A DNA stretch of 64,000 bases. Origin: UBA8752 sp040261275 (GTDB lineage: Bacteria; Bacteroidota; Bacteroidia; Flavobacteriales_D; Sanyastnellaceae). Under the pieces are notes generated by a model. The model worked only from the letters and a program-made list of their open reading frames with translations, searched no databases and had not been told where the DNA came from. A program made the position numbers and the translations under genes. The stretch covers positions 1-64,000 of the forward strand of contig JBDQOI010000002.1 in the NCBI GenBank assembly GCA_040261275.1, written 5' to 3'. Positions 43,161 to 52,410 of the stretch are shown in pieces (position 1 is the stretch's first letter; the number at the start of each line of letters is the position of its first letter).

Positions 43161-45779
43161 TCAATAGGCCGCGTTAAGAACAGGTTGGCCTTTTCGGTCC
43201 AAAACAGTCAAAATCCCATGGGCGGGGATCCCGTCATTTCCCAACGCAAGCGGATGTTGGAAACGGAGGGTCTCGGTGCGCACCCATCGCCCTGACCAGT
43301 CCAGAATATGAACAGAGTAGGGGCCATTGGAAAATTCCGTGCCGGGGTGAACAACCAAACCTGCCGCGTCCCGTGTCCATGTCCATGTTCCAAACGTCGT
43401 TTCCGCGATCCCCACATTGATGATATCCTGCAAGCCCAAAGCGGTGCACCCATGGGCATCACTCACTACCCAACTGTACAAGCCGGACGTCAGACCATTC
43501 AATTCCCAAACATCCGTTTCTCCCGTGTTCCAGAGGATGGAGTAGGGGACTACCCCTCCTGTTACGTCCAATGAAATGGAGGCGTCTCCACCCAAATCCT
43601 CATCCACCACGAAGACGTCGAATTCCACCGGTTCGGGAATGACCACAACAAAAGATGAGTCCAATGTGCACCCATTGTCATCGGTCAAGGTCAACTCAAT
43701 CCCTCCCTCTTCCAATGCAGCCGGGTCCACACCGTTCCAATTCACCAGATACCCCGGTGTACCTCCATAACCTGCAGCAAGAGCTGAGGGAACATCATCC
43801 GAACAAAGGGCAGGTTCGTACTCCAGGTAAAGTCCAAGGGGACTCGGCTCAGGAAGTTCGAAATGGTGCAGCTCTAAACATCCGCTCGTGGGGTCCAGCG
43901 TCTCCAATAAAAATGGCCCAGCCCCCTGAGGGATATCCAATTCAAGGGAGGAATAAGACTGTCCTTCCAGGTAAACGGTCAAATTCGAATCCACCACCCA
44001 GCCCACCGCACCCAGCTGTCCAAAACACAACGGCTCCGTCCATTCCACCGTGACTTGATGTTGGGGGAGCAACTCCCAGGACAGGGTGTCAGTCCACTCG
44101 AACAACCCCCCCATCCAGGCACAATGCACAACGTAGGTTCCCGACGCATCCAAGAGGAGGGAGTCACCTTCCAACGGTTCACCATTGACGGTGCGATCAG
44201 GAGCGTTCAACGGGAGAATCAACCAAGCTGAATCCTCATGGCAGGCCGTCCCTGAAACCATGAGTTCTGCATCGGATGCGCCTTCGATCAACCTCAAATC
44301 GGTTCCGACGGGGATGTCTGTCCAAGCTTCACTGTTGCCACTGGGCCAATCCACCACTACAGAATCTACAATGGTGGCACTTCCCAATCCGAAAAAGTGA
44401 CGCCAGGATTGCTGTGTCATGTAATCCGACCCGCAGGTCACAATCTGAAATTGTCCCACTCCTCCTGCATAGACTCGAATCCCAGCTCCAACGGCCCAAC
44501 GGTTGGACTCAGTGCCGCACAACTGCACCGCCAATCTCCCACCTCCACCTGTGGCGTAAGAATTCTCATTCTCCAACATTTGGACGTAAGACATATTGCC
44601 AAACCCCACCACATCCGGTGCCAGATCATGATTGAAGTCGCAAAGTGCCAGACAGTAAAGCTGGGTCTGCTCATTCGTCCATATTTCTTCCGTCTGGTCT
44701 ATGAACAAGATGCCTTGGCCCGAGTTCGTGTAGAAATAATTGTCGTAAGGAAGGGAATTTGGAAACCGATAGGTAGCCACCATCAAATCACTCCACATGT
44801 CCCCATCTGCATCGACCCAACAACCACCCCAACTGTATCGACTTCCGTCCAATCCTGAAGCTGGACCTGTGGAAACGTAATAGCCCCCCGATTTTTCCAA
44901 GAACAGATTCGGCTCATTCTCCACGTCGGTGCAAAACAGCTCCAGGACACCATCATTGTCCGGGTCCCCTATGGTGGCGGTCATCGCAGAAATCGACTGC
45001 GCCAATCCCACCGACTCAGCTTTGTCCAAGAAGGTGCCATCCCCCTGATTTTCATACAGTGCATTGGGAAACACCTGTCGATCATTGATGACCCAAAGGT
45101 CCAGATCTCCATCATCGTCGTAGTCGAACCACACGCCTTGAAAAGTGTGCTTCAAGCCATTGCCCACTCCCGCTGAAATGGCTACTTCCGTGAAGTTCCC
45201 GTCACCGTCATTGTTGAGCAACAGGTTCTCGGAAAGTCCCGACAAACCATCATGGTACATGCAGACATACACATCCAAGTCTCCATCGACATCATAATCA
45301 GCAACCGCAAAGCCGCGCACTTCCCAATCCGATGAAATGGGAATGCCGTGCGATTCAGCAGACTCGATCAATACCCCATCATCATTGATGTGCAGTTCCA
45401 TGGGGGCAAACCGGCGTCCCACAAGAAGGTCCAAATCATCGTCTCCATCGACATCCAACCAAACCACACCTTGAGGCGTGCCCTCCCCGTTGATCTCGTG
45501 CACCTGCTCAAATCCTCCTTCTGGCAGTTGCACATAAGACACAACACTACCCGAACTATTGGAAAATGTCAGGTCCTCGAGGCCATCCAAATTGAAATCA
45601 GCCGCACTCATCCCGGTTCCAAACCAACTGGCCGCTGTGGAGGCTTGAACCAAGTACTGCTCGGTCACATCATTCCAAGGCACGGGTGACTGGGCCTTGG
45701 AAAGAATAGGCGCACCCATCAGTAAAAACAGCCAACACCGATTGGAGAAGGACGTCATGAGAGACGCGCGTGGGTTCAT
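43161..45779 (-). CDS. FG-GAP/UnbV/SprB-repeat secreted protein, paralogue C
   Basis: An 872-aa secreted protein paralogous to the two genes on the far side of rpe and coaE. It has a signal peptide (FSNRCWLFLLMGAPILSKAQ) and a mature start PWNDVTEQYLVQASTAASWF. FG-GAP sites include DFNLDGLEDL, DVDGDDDLDL and DYDDDGDLDL. The UnbV segment contains WRHFFGLGSATIVDSVVVDW. The second half has Ig/SprB-like units (GGTPGYLVNWNG; GGVVPYSILWNTG) and a C-terminal domain with VHILDWSGRWVRTE. It lies 10 bp downstream of clpS. Confidence 0.85.
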   Translation of the reverse strand: MNPRASLMTSFSNRCWLFLLMGAPILSKAQSPVPWNDVTEQYLVQASTAASWFGTGMSAADFNLDGLEDLTFSNSSGSVVSYVQLPEGGFEQVHEINGEGTPQGVVWLDVDGDDDLDLLVGRRFAPMELHINDDGVLIESAESHGIPISSDWEVRGFAVADYDVDGDLDVYVCMYHDGLSGLSENLLLNNDGDGNFTEVAISAGVGNGLKHTFQGVWFDYDDDGDLDLWVINDRQVFPNALYENQGDGTFLDKAESVGLAQSISAMTATIGDPDNDGVLELFCTDVENEPNLFLEKSGGYYVSTGPASGLDGSRYSWGGCWVDADGDMWSDLMVATYRFPNSLPYDNYFYTNSGQGILFIDQTEEIWTNEQTQLYCLALCDFNHDLAPDVVGFGNMSYVQMLENENSYATGGGGRLAVQLCGTESNRWAVGAGIRVYAGGVGQFQIVTCGSDYMTQQSWRHFFGLGSATIVDSVVVDWPSGNSEAWTDIPVGTDLRLIEGASDAELMVSGTACHEDSAWLILPLNAPDRTVNGEPLEGDSLLLDASGTYVVHCAWMGGLFEWTDTLSWELLPQHQVTVEWTEPLCFGQLGAVGWVVDSNLTVYLEGQSYSSLELDIPQGAGPFLLETLDPTSGCLELHHFELPEPSPLGLYLEYEPALCSDDVPSALAAGYGGTPGYLVNWNGVDPAALEEGGIELTLTDDNGCTLDSSFVVVIPEPVEFDVFVVDEDLGGDASISLDVTGGVVPYSILWNTGETDVWELNGLTSGLYSWVVSDAHGCTALGLQDIINVGIAETTFGTWTWTRDAAGLVVHPGTEFSNGPYSVHILDWSGRWVRTETLRFQHPLALGNDGIPAHGILTVLDRKGQPVLNAAY

Positions 45780-45789
45780 CGCTCTTCCT

Positions 45790-46098
45790 TCAAATCGGTT
45801 CTACTTCTGCGGTCAGGTCCCGCTCTGAAAGGGCCGTACAAATAGGCTCCAATTCAGCGTAGTCACCTGTCTTTACTGAACACTTTCCACGGGTGTGGAC
45901 AATCAAAGCACATTGTTCGGCCTGTAGGACCTCATGAGCACAATACGCCATCAAGCACTCGATCACATGGTCAAATGTGTTGTGCTCATCGTTGTACAAG
46001 ACAATCTGCCAGCCATCCGCTACCGAAGTTTCTAAATCGGTTGATTCCTCAACCAGCGTTTCCTCTTCGATACTGGACTGCAACACCCGTTGGTTCAT
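45790..46098 (-). CDS. clpS: ClpS adaptor for the Clp protease
   Basis: A 102-aa adaptor that delivers N-degron substrates to ClpA/ClpC-ClpP. The core matches the family: WQIVLYNDEHNTFDHVIECL (contains the N-degron pocket residues), then ALIVHTRGKCSVKTGDYAEL. The first about 28 residues form an acidic disordered tail, as usual. It starts with ATG at 46098 and is divergent from the LytTR gene. It is followed by paralogue C of the FG-GAP family. Confidence 0.95.
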   Translation of the reverse strand: MNQRVLQSSIEEETLVEESTDLETSVADGWQIVLYNDEHNTFDHVIECLMAYCAHEVLQAEQCALIVHTRGKCSVKTGDYAELEPICTALSERDLTAEVEPI

Positions 46099-46228
46099 GT
46101 TGCAATTTAAAGATTAGACCATGTGTAGCACATTCCACGGCGAGGGATTCAATACCCCCAATACCCACACCCACACCCTTTATTCAGAATTCCGAAACAA
46201 ACTGACACTAATCATGTTGTCCTTGTAA

Positions 46229-46879
46229 ATGGTACGTAAGCCCAGCATATTGCTCCTAGGATCTGACGCCTCAACGTCATCCTCTCAAGCCCGTCTTCAC
46301 GATTTCGGATGTGAAGTTCGCAGTGCGAGCAAAGTTTCAGAAGCCGCAGGAGTTTGTCTCTTCGCCCCGCCCGATCTCGTAGTGGCGTGCGATCTGAAAA
46401 ACGGCTTGTCCGATTTCGTAGAGCAGCTCAAAGCTCAAGACAAAATTTTGCTGTTGGAATGGGCGACAGTCTTGGCTTCAGGCGAAGCCACAGACGAAGA
46501 GGGAGATCTGGAAGAAGCCGTTGAAAGCGCACTGGCAGCGATTGAGCAGAACCGGGCAAGGGCCAAGCATTTTTTCACCAAAGTGGGAAACAAACTGCGC
46601 AGGATTCACTTGAATGACGTTCGCTTCATCGAGGTGGAAGGAAAGTACAGTGCCATCCATGTTGGAGAAAGGAAGTACAACGTGAAGGCGAGCTTGAAAG
46701 ATCTGTTGCTCAAGCTGCCGATTGAGGACTTTGTTCGTGTCAGCAGGAACTACGTCATCAACATCGATCGTGTCACCCACATTGACACATTCCAGTTCAT
46801 CATCAAAATCGACAACGACGAGATCCCCATCTCTCGGACGTACAAGGATGAACTTATGAAGCGCATCCAGCTGCTTTAA
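46229..46879 (+). CDS. LytTR-domain DNA-binding regulator with degenerate receiver-like N-terminus
   Basis: A 216-aa regulator. The C-terminal about 105 residues are a LytTR DNA-binding domain: FFTKVGNKLRRIHLNDVRFI, EVEGKYSAIHVGERKYNVKA, DFVRVSRNYVINIDRVTHID. The N-terminal about 100 residues have the alternating pattern of a CheY receiver (ILLLGSDASTSSSQARLHDF; PDLVVACDLKNG) but lack the acidic pair after strand 1, so phosphorylation is doubtful. No histidine kinase is adjacent. The ATG at 46229 follows a 130-bp divergent spacer with clpS. Confidence 0.88.
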   Translation: MVRKPSILLLGSDASTSSSQARLHDFGCEVRSASKVSEAAGVCLFAPPDLVVACDLKNGLSDFVEQLKAQDKILLLEWATVLASGEATDEEGDLEEAVESALAAIEQNRARAKHFFTKVGNKLRRIHLNDVRFIEVEGKYSAIHVGERKYNVKASLKDLLLKLPIEDFVRVSRNYVINIDRVTHIDTFQFIIKIDNDEIPISRTYKDELMKRIQLL

Positions 46880-47172
46880 TGCAGCAGAGATAAAAGGGCT
46901 GACCATCGGGTAGGCCATCGGTGTCCATTACCCACCTGGGGTGCTGCTTCTGTTTGAAGTATTGAATACCCTTGGGGTGGTCAGCCATTAGACCGATATC
47001 GAGGTCGCCATTGAACATTCGAAATGAGAAGGCAGTGAGAACCGGAGAGGGTTCCCGCCTGAAGAATGGAAGTATAGTCTACAGGCGGATCGTAAAACTT
47101 GTCCTGGTGATGGCGCTGTGTGACATCAACTAACTGACATATCGGATATCCAACCGACCATGGAGCCGAAAC
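46854..47172 (-). pseudogene. Possible degraded coding remnant downstream of the YopX-like gene
   Basis: No intact gene fills this stretch. On the minus strand a 54-codon frame (47018-46854, ATG start) gives a plausible-looking peptide with GLMADHPKGIQYFKQKQHPR and WVMDTDGLPDGQPFY. A second frame upstream (47172-46981, in phase with the YopX-like gene beyond its TGA) gives RHHQDKFYDPPVDYTSIL. The two could be one gene broken by a frameshift near 47025. No homologue is recognised, and chance cannot be excluded at this length. Confidence 0.3.
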
Positions 47173-47574
47173 TCAAGCCGAGGGCAACCAGCCGAAGCCA
47201 AACCACCTCCATCGGACATTTTCCAAGCGATTCTGTCCTAACGTGCGGACCTTTCTCCAGCCGTTGACGCTGATGGCATTCCAGCCCTCTTTTTCGTCGC
47301 ACAGGATCAGCCAGGATTGCTTTCGCGACCACCAAGGTCCATCCACAGATTGGATGACATCCCCTTCGTGAAGCCACTTATCGTCTACGTCGCGAAGACC
47401 ACAACAACGATCGCGTTGGTTCCATTGGATTTTTCTCCCTGACCACCAAAGTCCTTCCCTGCTGTAGAAACGATTTCCAGTCGCTTCTTCACGCATCCAA
47501 CCGACGATGCGCTCATCTCTTCGCAATCGGTAGCGAACGACGTCCTTCACGGGAGTCAATGAATATGCCTTCAC
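47173..47574 (-). CDS. Small YopX-like protein
   Basis: A 133-aa protein (GTG start at 47574) unusually rich in Trp and Arg. The segment DRCCGLRDVDDKWLHEGDVI matches the YopX pattern (TGLkDkxGkxIYEGDiv), and the flanking SWLILCDEKEGW fits the strand that follows in those proteins. YopX proteins are of unknown function and are typical of phages, plasmids and integrative elements. The gene sits between a regulator and glnS, with coding debris downstream and no element genes nearby. It may be a transferred remnant. Confidence 0.55.
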   Translation of the reverse strand: MKAYSLTPVKDVVRYRLRRDERIVGWMREEATGNRFYSREGLWWSGRKIQWNQRDRCCGLRDVDDKWLHEGDVIQSVDGPWWSRKQSWLILCDEKEGWNAISVNGWRKVRTLGQNRLENVRWRWFGFGWLPSA

Positions 47575-47671
47575 AAGAAGAGGACACTTGGGAGAGGCTT
47601 CTGTTCATCTCTTCGCACGAAATCACTTTATAAGGGAGCAAACGCACAGCAACGAGGATAAATTTGCGCAT

Positions 47672-49375
47672 ATGAGTGACCCTCGTCCCGACCATCGGTC
47701 AGCCGGAACCAACGCTTCCAATGAAACTTCGGTTCATTTCATAGAACAAATCGTCCAAGAGGACTTGGCTGTGGGCAGACACGCACAAATCCACACGCGA
47801 TTTCCACCCGAACCCAACGGATATCTCCACATCGGACACGCCAAGGCCATCTGCCTGAGTTTTGGCTTGGCTGAGAAATACGAAGGGCTGGTCAATTTGC
47901 GCTTTGACGACACCAATCCGGAAAAGGAGAGTCAAGAGTATGTCGACGCCATTCGTCGGGACGTGGAATGGCTGGGCTACCATTGGAATGGCGGGGAATT
48001 TTACACGAGCGATTATTTCGATCAGCTCTACGGTTTTGCCGTTCAGCTGATTCAGAAGGGCAGCGCCTATGTGGACCACCAAGGTCCCGAGGACATCGCC
48101 TCCCAAAAAGGCACGCCGACAACCCCGGGAATCAACAGTCCGCACCGCAACAGAACGCCCGAAGAGAACCTTCGAATCTTTGAAGAAATGAGGGGCGGAA
48201 TGCATCCGGATGGCCACTGCGTCCTCCGGGCCAAAATTGACATGGCACACCCCAACATGCACATGCGAGACCCTGTGATCTACAGAATCAAAAGGGCTCA
48301 CCATCACAGAACGGGGGACGACTGGTGCATTTATCCCATGTACGATTTCGCTCACGGACAGAGCGATTCCATTGAACGCATAACACACAGCCTATGCACG
48401 CTGGAGTTTGAGGTGCACCGTCCGCTCTACGAGTGGTTCATTCGCGAGCTGGACATCTTTCCCAGTCGCCAAATCGAGTTCGCCAGGCTCAACTTGGACC
48501 ATACGGTGATGTCAAAGCGCAAGCTTCTGCGCTTGGTAGAGAATGGCGTCGTGGATGGGTGGGACGATCCTCGCATGCCCACCATCAGTGGCTTGAGGAG
48601 AAGGGGGTTCACACCGGAAAGCATCCGCACCTTCTGTGACAGGGTGGGCATTGCCAAAAGAGAGAATGTGATCGATTTCAGTTTGTTGGAATGGGCATTG
48701 AGGACCCACCTCAACAAAGTGGCGACCCGAGCCATGGCCGTGCTCGACCCCATCAAATTGAGGGTCACCAATTATCCCGAGGGTCAAACGGAAGCATTGC
48801 CTTCTGAAAACAATCCGGAAAACCCTGATGCAGGCAGCCGCATGCTTCCTTTCAGCCGGGAGCTCTGGATGGAAAGGGAGGACTTCAGGGTGGAGGCCAA
48901 CAAGAAGTGGTTCCGATTGGCACCGGGAAAAACCGTTCGGTTGAAGTCGGCCTACATCGTGCGATATGTGGATCATGTCACGGACGACAACGGTCGGGTT
49001 CAGGAAGTTCATGTGGAGTACTTCCCGGACAGCAAGAGCGGTTCGGACACCAGTGGAATCAAGGCCAAGGGCACCCTGCATTGGGTCAATGCAGCTACGG
49101 CCATAGACGCCGAGGTTCGGTTGTACGATCGACTGTTCGCGGACCCCACACCCGATGGCCATCCCGACCGGGATTTCACTGAATTCCTCAACCCTGACAG
49201 CTTGACCGTACGCGGGAATTGCAAGCTCGAGCCCTCATTGGCTCAAGCGCAAGGAGAAACCCCGTATCAATTTACCCGGCTCGGATATTTCTCTTTGGAC
49301 CCCACCCAAACGGAGGCTGCCGGGCACCCGGTTTGGAACCGCTCCGTCACACTCAAGGACGGCTGGAAGGGCTGA
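47672..49375 (+). CDS. glnS: Glutaminyl-tRNA synthetase
   Basis: A 567-aa class-I aminoacyl-tRNA synthetase charging tRNA-Gln. The HIGH signature is in FPPEPNGYLHIGHAKA and the KMSKS equivalent is TVMSKRKLL. DDTNPEKE and the C-terminal anticodon-binding beta-barrels (VRLKSAYIVRYVDHV; NAATAIDAEVRLYDRLF) complete it. The start is ATG at 47672; an in-frame upstream region is open but not family-like. The 3' end overlaps the convergent cca gene by 23 bp. Confidence 0.97.
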   Translation: MSDPRPDHRSAGTNASNETSVHFIEQIVQEDLAVGRHAQIHTRFPPEPNGYLHIGHAKAICLSFGLAEKYEGLVNLRFDDTNPEKESQEYVDAIRRDVEWLGYHWNGGEFYTSDYFDQLYGFAVQLIQKGSAYVDHQGPEDIASQKGTPTTPGINSPHRNRTPEENLRIFEEMRGGMHPDGHCVLRAKIDMAHPNMHMRDPVIYRIKRAHHHRTGDDWCIYPMYDFAHGQSDSIERITHSLCTLEFEVHRPLYEWFIRELDIFPSRQIEFARLNLDHTVMSKRKLLRLVENGVVDGWDDPRMPTISGLRRRGFTPESIRTFCDRVGIAKRENVIDFSLLEWALRTHLNKVATRAMAVLDPIKLRVTNYPEGQTEALPSENNPENPDAGSRMLPFSRELWMEREDFRVEANKKWFRLAPGKTVRLKSAYIVRYVDHVTDDNGRVQEVHVEYFPDSKSGSDTSGIKAKGTLHWVNAATAIDAEVRLYDRLFADPTPDGHPDRDFTEFLNPDSLTVRGNCKLEPSLAQAQGETPYQFTRLGYFSLDPTQTEAAGHPVWNRSVTLKDGWKG

Positions 49376-50867
49376 CTACGATTTCCTCCAGCCAAGCGTC
49401 AAAGGCATCTCGCGCTTCCTTGCCTTTCATGCTGCCCCCCTCGACGCGCGCTTGGAATTTGCGCCATGCCGAAAGTATTTCGGGGCCATGCTTTGACATC
49501 AGTTCTTCTGCAGGCTCCTTTTCATTGGGTATGACACCGTCCAAGATGGCATCCTTGATGAGGTTCTTAATGGCACCAATGGGGCGACAAGGGGGCAAGG
49601 ACAAAGCGGCCATGATTTCCTCACCACTGATCGGCGGCTCGAAATTGCGAACCCTGTCCTTTTCCTCCACCTCAACGAGCTTGCGCACCACCACCTCATA
49701 ATTGCGCAGGTAGCGCTCCACTTTCGCCTCGTTTTTGGACGTGATGTCAGCACGGGCCAAGACCATCAAATCGTCCACATCGTCCCCCGCCTCAAAAAGA
49801 AGACGGCGCACTGCCGAATCCGTCACCTCCTCTTTCGTCAAGGCGATGGGCCTGAGGTGCAGCAGAACCAACTTCTGCACGTACTTCATTTGGTGGTCCA
49901 AAGGCAGCTTCAACCGCTTGAAAATTCGAGGAACCATCCGGGCACCTCGATCCTCATGGCCATGAAAGGTCCAACCGTGTTCTGGATGAAAACGCTTCGT
50001 AGGCGGCTTGGCGATGTCGTGAAGCAAAGCAGCCCATCTCAGCCACAGTTTGTTGTTGACCGCCGCGACATTGTCCACGACTTCAAGGGTGTGGTAAAAA
50101 TTGTCCTTGTGCCCAATTCCATTTCTTCGCTCCACGCCTTTCAGCGCCACCATTTCCGGAAAGAAGGTGTGCAGAAGGCCCGTCTTGAACATCAGTTTGA
50201 AACCCACACTTGGGCGCCGACTGAGCAGAATCTTGTTCAATTCCACATGAATCCGCTCTGCTGAGATGATGTCCAGCCGCTGGGCATTGCGGCTTATGGC
50301 GTCCAGGCTATTCTCCTCGATTCTGAAACCGAGCTGGGATGCAAACCGCACCGCCCGGAGCATTCTCAAGGGGTCATCGCTGTATGTGACGTCGGGATCC
50401 AAAGGGGTTTTGATGGTGCCATCCTCCAAGTCCCGAAGACCTCCAAAGGGGTCTACGAGATCTCCAAAACCTGCCACATTCAGTTTCAATGCCAGCGCAT
50501 TGATCGTAAAATCCCTTCGATTCTGGTCGTCCTCAATCGAACCGTCCTCGACAATGGGCTTTCGGCTATCCCTTTGGTAGGACTCGCGCCGCGCCCCCAC
50601 AAATTCCACCTCAAAATCGGCGTGCCGGAACATGGCCGTCCCGAAGTTCTTGAAAACGGAAACTTTACCAGCCCCCAATTCCCTGGCCACTTCGCGCGCC
50701 AACTCAATGCCGCTTCCCTCCACCACGATATCAATGTCCTTGCAAGGCCGCCCCAACAGCATGTCACGAACGAATCCACCAATCGCGAAGGCCTGCTGAC
50801 CTTTCGCATCCGCCGCGGCACCTACTGCCTTGAATACAGGATGGTGCAGTTCTTCCGCAAAATTCAT
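49353..50867 (-). CDS. cca: CCA-adding tRNA nucleotidyltransferase/poly(A) polymerase family, HD domain
   Basis: A 504-aa enzyme that builds or repairs the tRNA 3' CCA end. The class-II nucleotidyltransferase head shows AIGGFVRDMLLGRPCKDIDIVV, and the template-binding part RRDFTINALALKL and DDPLRMLRAVRFA. An HD phosphohydrolase domain follows (LLHDIAKPPTKRF, then HGHEDRGARMVPRI). The tRNA here encodes no CCA, consistent with need for this enzyme. Its stop lies inside the glnS 3' end, and its start overlaps the tsaC stop by 4 bp. Confidence 0.92.
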   Translation of the reverse strand: MNFAEELHHPVFKAVGAAADAKGQQAFAIGGFVRDMLLGRPCKDIDIVVEGSGIELAREVARELGAGKVSVFKNFGTAMFRHADFEVEFVGARRESYQRDSRKPIVEDGSIEDDQNRRDFTINALALKLNVAGFGDLVDPFGGLRDLEDGTIKTPLDPDVTYSDDPLRMLRAVRFASQLGFRIEENSLDAISRNAQRLDIISAERIHVELNKILLSRRPSVGFKLMFKTGLLHTFFPEMVALKGVERRNGIGHKDNFYHTLEVVDNVAAVNNKLWLRWAALLHDIAKPPTKRFHPEHGWTFHGHEDRGARMVPRIFKRLKLPLDHQMKYVQKLVLLHLRPIALTKEEVTDSAVRRLLFEAGDDVDDLMVLARADITSKNEAKVERYLRNYEVVVRKLVEVEEKDRVRNFEPPISGEEIMAALSLPPCRPIGAIKNLIKDAILDGVIPNEKEPAEELMSKHGPEILSAWRKFQARVEGGSMKGKEARDAFDAWLEEIVVSPSSRP

Positions 50868-51466
50868 GGCCGCAAAATTTCGATTCTGCCCTTGGCGTCC
50901 AACTTGATCATACTGGACGGCTCACTTCCTTTCCTGTCGCGACCCGTGACACAAACCCGGTCGACACCCTCCTTGATGGACTTGGGAATCTCCGCGAAGT
51001 GAGCCGGTGTGGGCTGCCCCGCCACATTGGCCGATGTGCTCACCAACGGCACGTCAATACCGCGGATGATGAACTGAAGGAACGGATCTTCCACCACCCG
51101 TATCGCCAAACTTCCATCCTCCGCCAGCAATGCGGGAGCCACATCCCGGCCTCCCGGCAGCACCAAGGTCATGGGCCGGGACTCCGGACCAGAGGATTCG
51201 CGCAGCAAGTCCCATGCAATGTCGGGTACGGGATGGGCGTACTCCTCCAGCAGTCCCTCAGCATCCACGAGGACCAAGGAGGGCTGACCTCCATCGCGTC
51301 CTTTCAAAGCATACAGCTTCTCCAGTGCCACTTCATCATCTGCACGACAACCCAGTCCCCAAACCGTATCGGTGGGATACAAAATCACGCCGCCCGCCTT
51401 CAGCGCGCGCACGGCGAGAATGGCGTCCTCACGCCAAGGCGCATTTTTTAGTTTTCGCGGAGCCAA
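50864..51466 (-). CDS. tsaC: L-threonylcarbamoyladenylate synthase (TsaC/Sua5/YrdC)
   Basis: A 200-aa cytosolic enzyme making the threonylcarbamoyl-AMP donor for t6A37. Motifs are GGVILYPTDTVWGLGCRA, the KxR site in LYALKGRDGGQPS, and VSTSANVAGQP. The only start that keeps the domain is TTG at 51466, which overlaps the purC 3' end by 19 bp. It acts upstream of the MtaB enzyme encoded at 24.4-25.7 kb, which modifies t6A further. Confidence 0.93.
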   Translation of the reverse strand: MAPRKLKNAPWREDAILAVRALKAGGVILYPTDTVWGLGCRADDEVALEKLYALKGRDGGQPSLVLVDAEGLLEEYAHPVPDIAWDLLRESSGPESRPMTLVLPGGRDVAPALLAEDGSLAIRVVEDPFLQFIIRGIDVPLVSTSANVAGQPTPAHFAEIPKSIKEGVDRVCVTGRDRKGSEPSSMIKLDAKGRIEILRP

Positions 51467-52410
51467 TTTTCGACGTTTCGTTCAATGCGCAAAACAGTGT
51501 CTGCCTCTTCCGGACGATCAAAAGTCTGACCTGTGACCTGCTCGTAAAGCGCGATGTAGCGCTCACTGACCCGATGTACGAATGCATCCGTCATCTCGGG
51601 AACTTGTTGCCCTTGCTGCCCCATGAATCCACCCTCGATCAACCATTCCCTCACGAACTCCTTGCTCAACTGCGCCTGGGGCTCCCCAGCGTCCTGCCTC
51701 TCCTGAAAACCATCGAGGTGGAAATAACGGCTGCTGTCCGGCGTGTGCACCTCATCCATGAGCATCAACTGACCCCGGTGAAGACCAAACTCATATTTGG
51801 TGTCAACCAAAATCAACCCGCGCTCAGACGCCAACGCTCTGCCTCGGTCAAAAAGGGCCCGGGTCAAGCGTTCCATCTCCGCTAGCAGTGGCTCATCCAC
51901 AATGCCCTGGGCCAGGATGTCGGCACGACTGATGTCCTCGTCGTGTCCCTCTTCGGCCTTCGTGGCAGGGGTGATGATGGGTTCCGAAAAAGCACCGTGT
52001 TCCCTCATTCCTTCAGGAAGGGGTACCCCACAAAGAACACGCGCCCCCTGTTTGTAGGTACGCCAGGCGTGTCCCGTCAGGTGCCCACGAATCACCATTT
52101 CCAGTCGAATGGGGTCACAACGCTTGCCAATGGCAACGTTCGGGTCGGGGCTGCTCTCCAACCATACCGGAACGATGTCGGACACCGCTTCCAACATGTG
52201 GGAGGCCAATTGATTCAACACCTGCCCCTTGAATGGAATCGGACGCGGCAGCACCACATCGAATGCTGAAATCCTATCGCTGGCCACCATCAACAAACGA
52301 CCATCGGCCAAGGTGTGCACATCCCGGACCTTGCCTCGGTAGTACTGGGTTTCCCCATCAAAGCTCAACCGCTGTTCATACAGGGGAGTGGGTAGGAGAG
52401 AGGTACTCAT
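51448..52410 (-). CDS. purC: Phosphoribosylaminoimidazole-succinocarboxamide synthase
   Basis: A 320-aa purine-biosynthesis enzyme (SAICAR synthase) in the long form found in Bacteroidota and yeast. Motifs are YYRGKVRDVHTLADGRLLMV, VASDRISAFDVVLP, EMVIRGHLTGHAWR, ILVDTKYEFGL and LMDEVHTPDSSRY. The ATG at 52410 overlaps the phoH stop (ATGA). It sits mid-operon: phoH, purC, tsaC, cca. Confidence 0.97.
   Translation of the reverse strand: MSTSLLPTPLYEQRLSFDGETQYYRGKVRDVHTLADGRLLMVASDRISAFDVVLPRPIPFKGQVLNQLASHMLEAVSDIVPVWLESSPDPNVAIGKRCDPIRLEMVIRGHLTGHAWRTYKQGARVLCGVPLPEGMREHGAFSEPIITPATKAEEGHDEDISRADILAQGIVDEPLLAEMERLTRALFDRGRALASERGLILVDTKYEFGLHRGQLMLMDEVHTPDSSRYFHLDGFQERQDAGEPQAQLSKEFVREWLIEGGFMGQQGQQVPEMTDAFVHRVSERYIALYEQVTGQTFDRPEEADTVLRIERNVENWLREN

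Noticed and set aside
46478..46918. A 146-codon open frame antisense to the LytTR regulator
   Set aside because: The plus-strand frame encodes a complete LytTR domain; the antisense peptide has no recognisable pattern.
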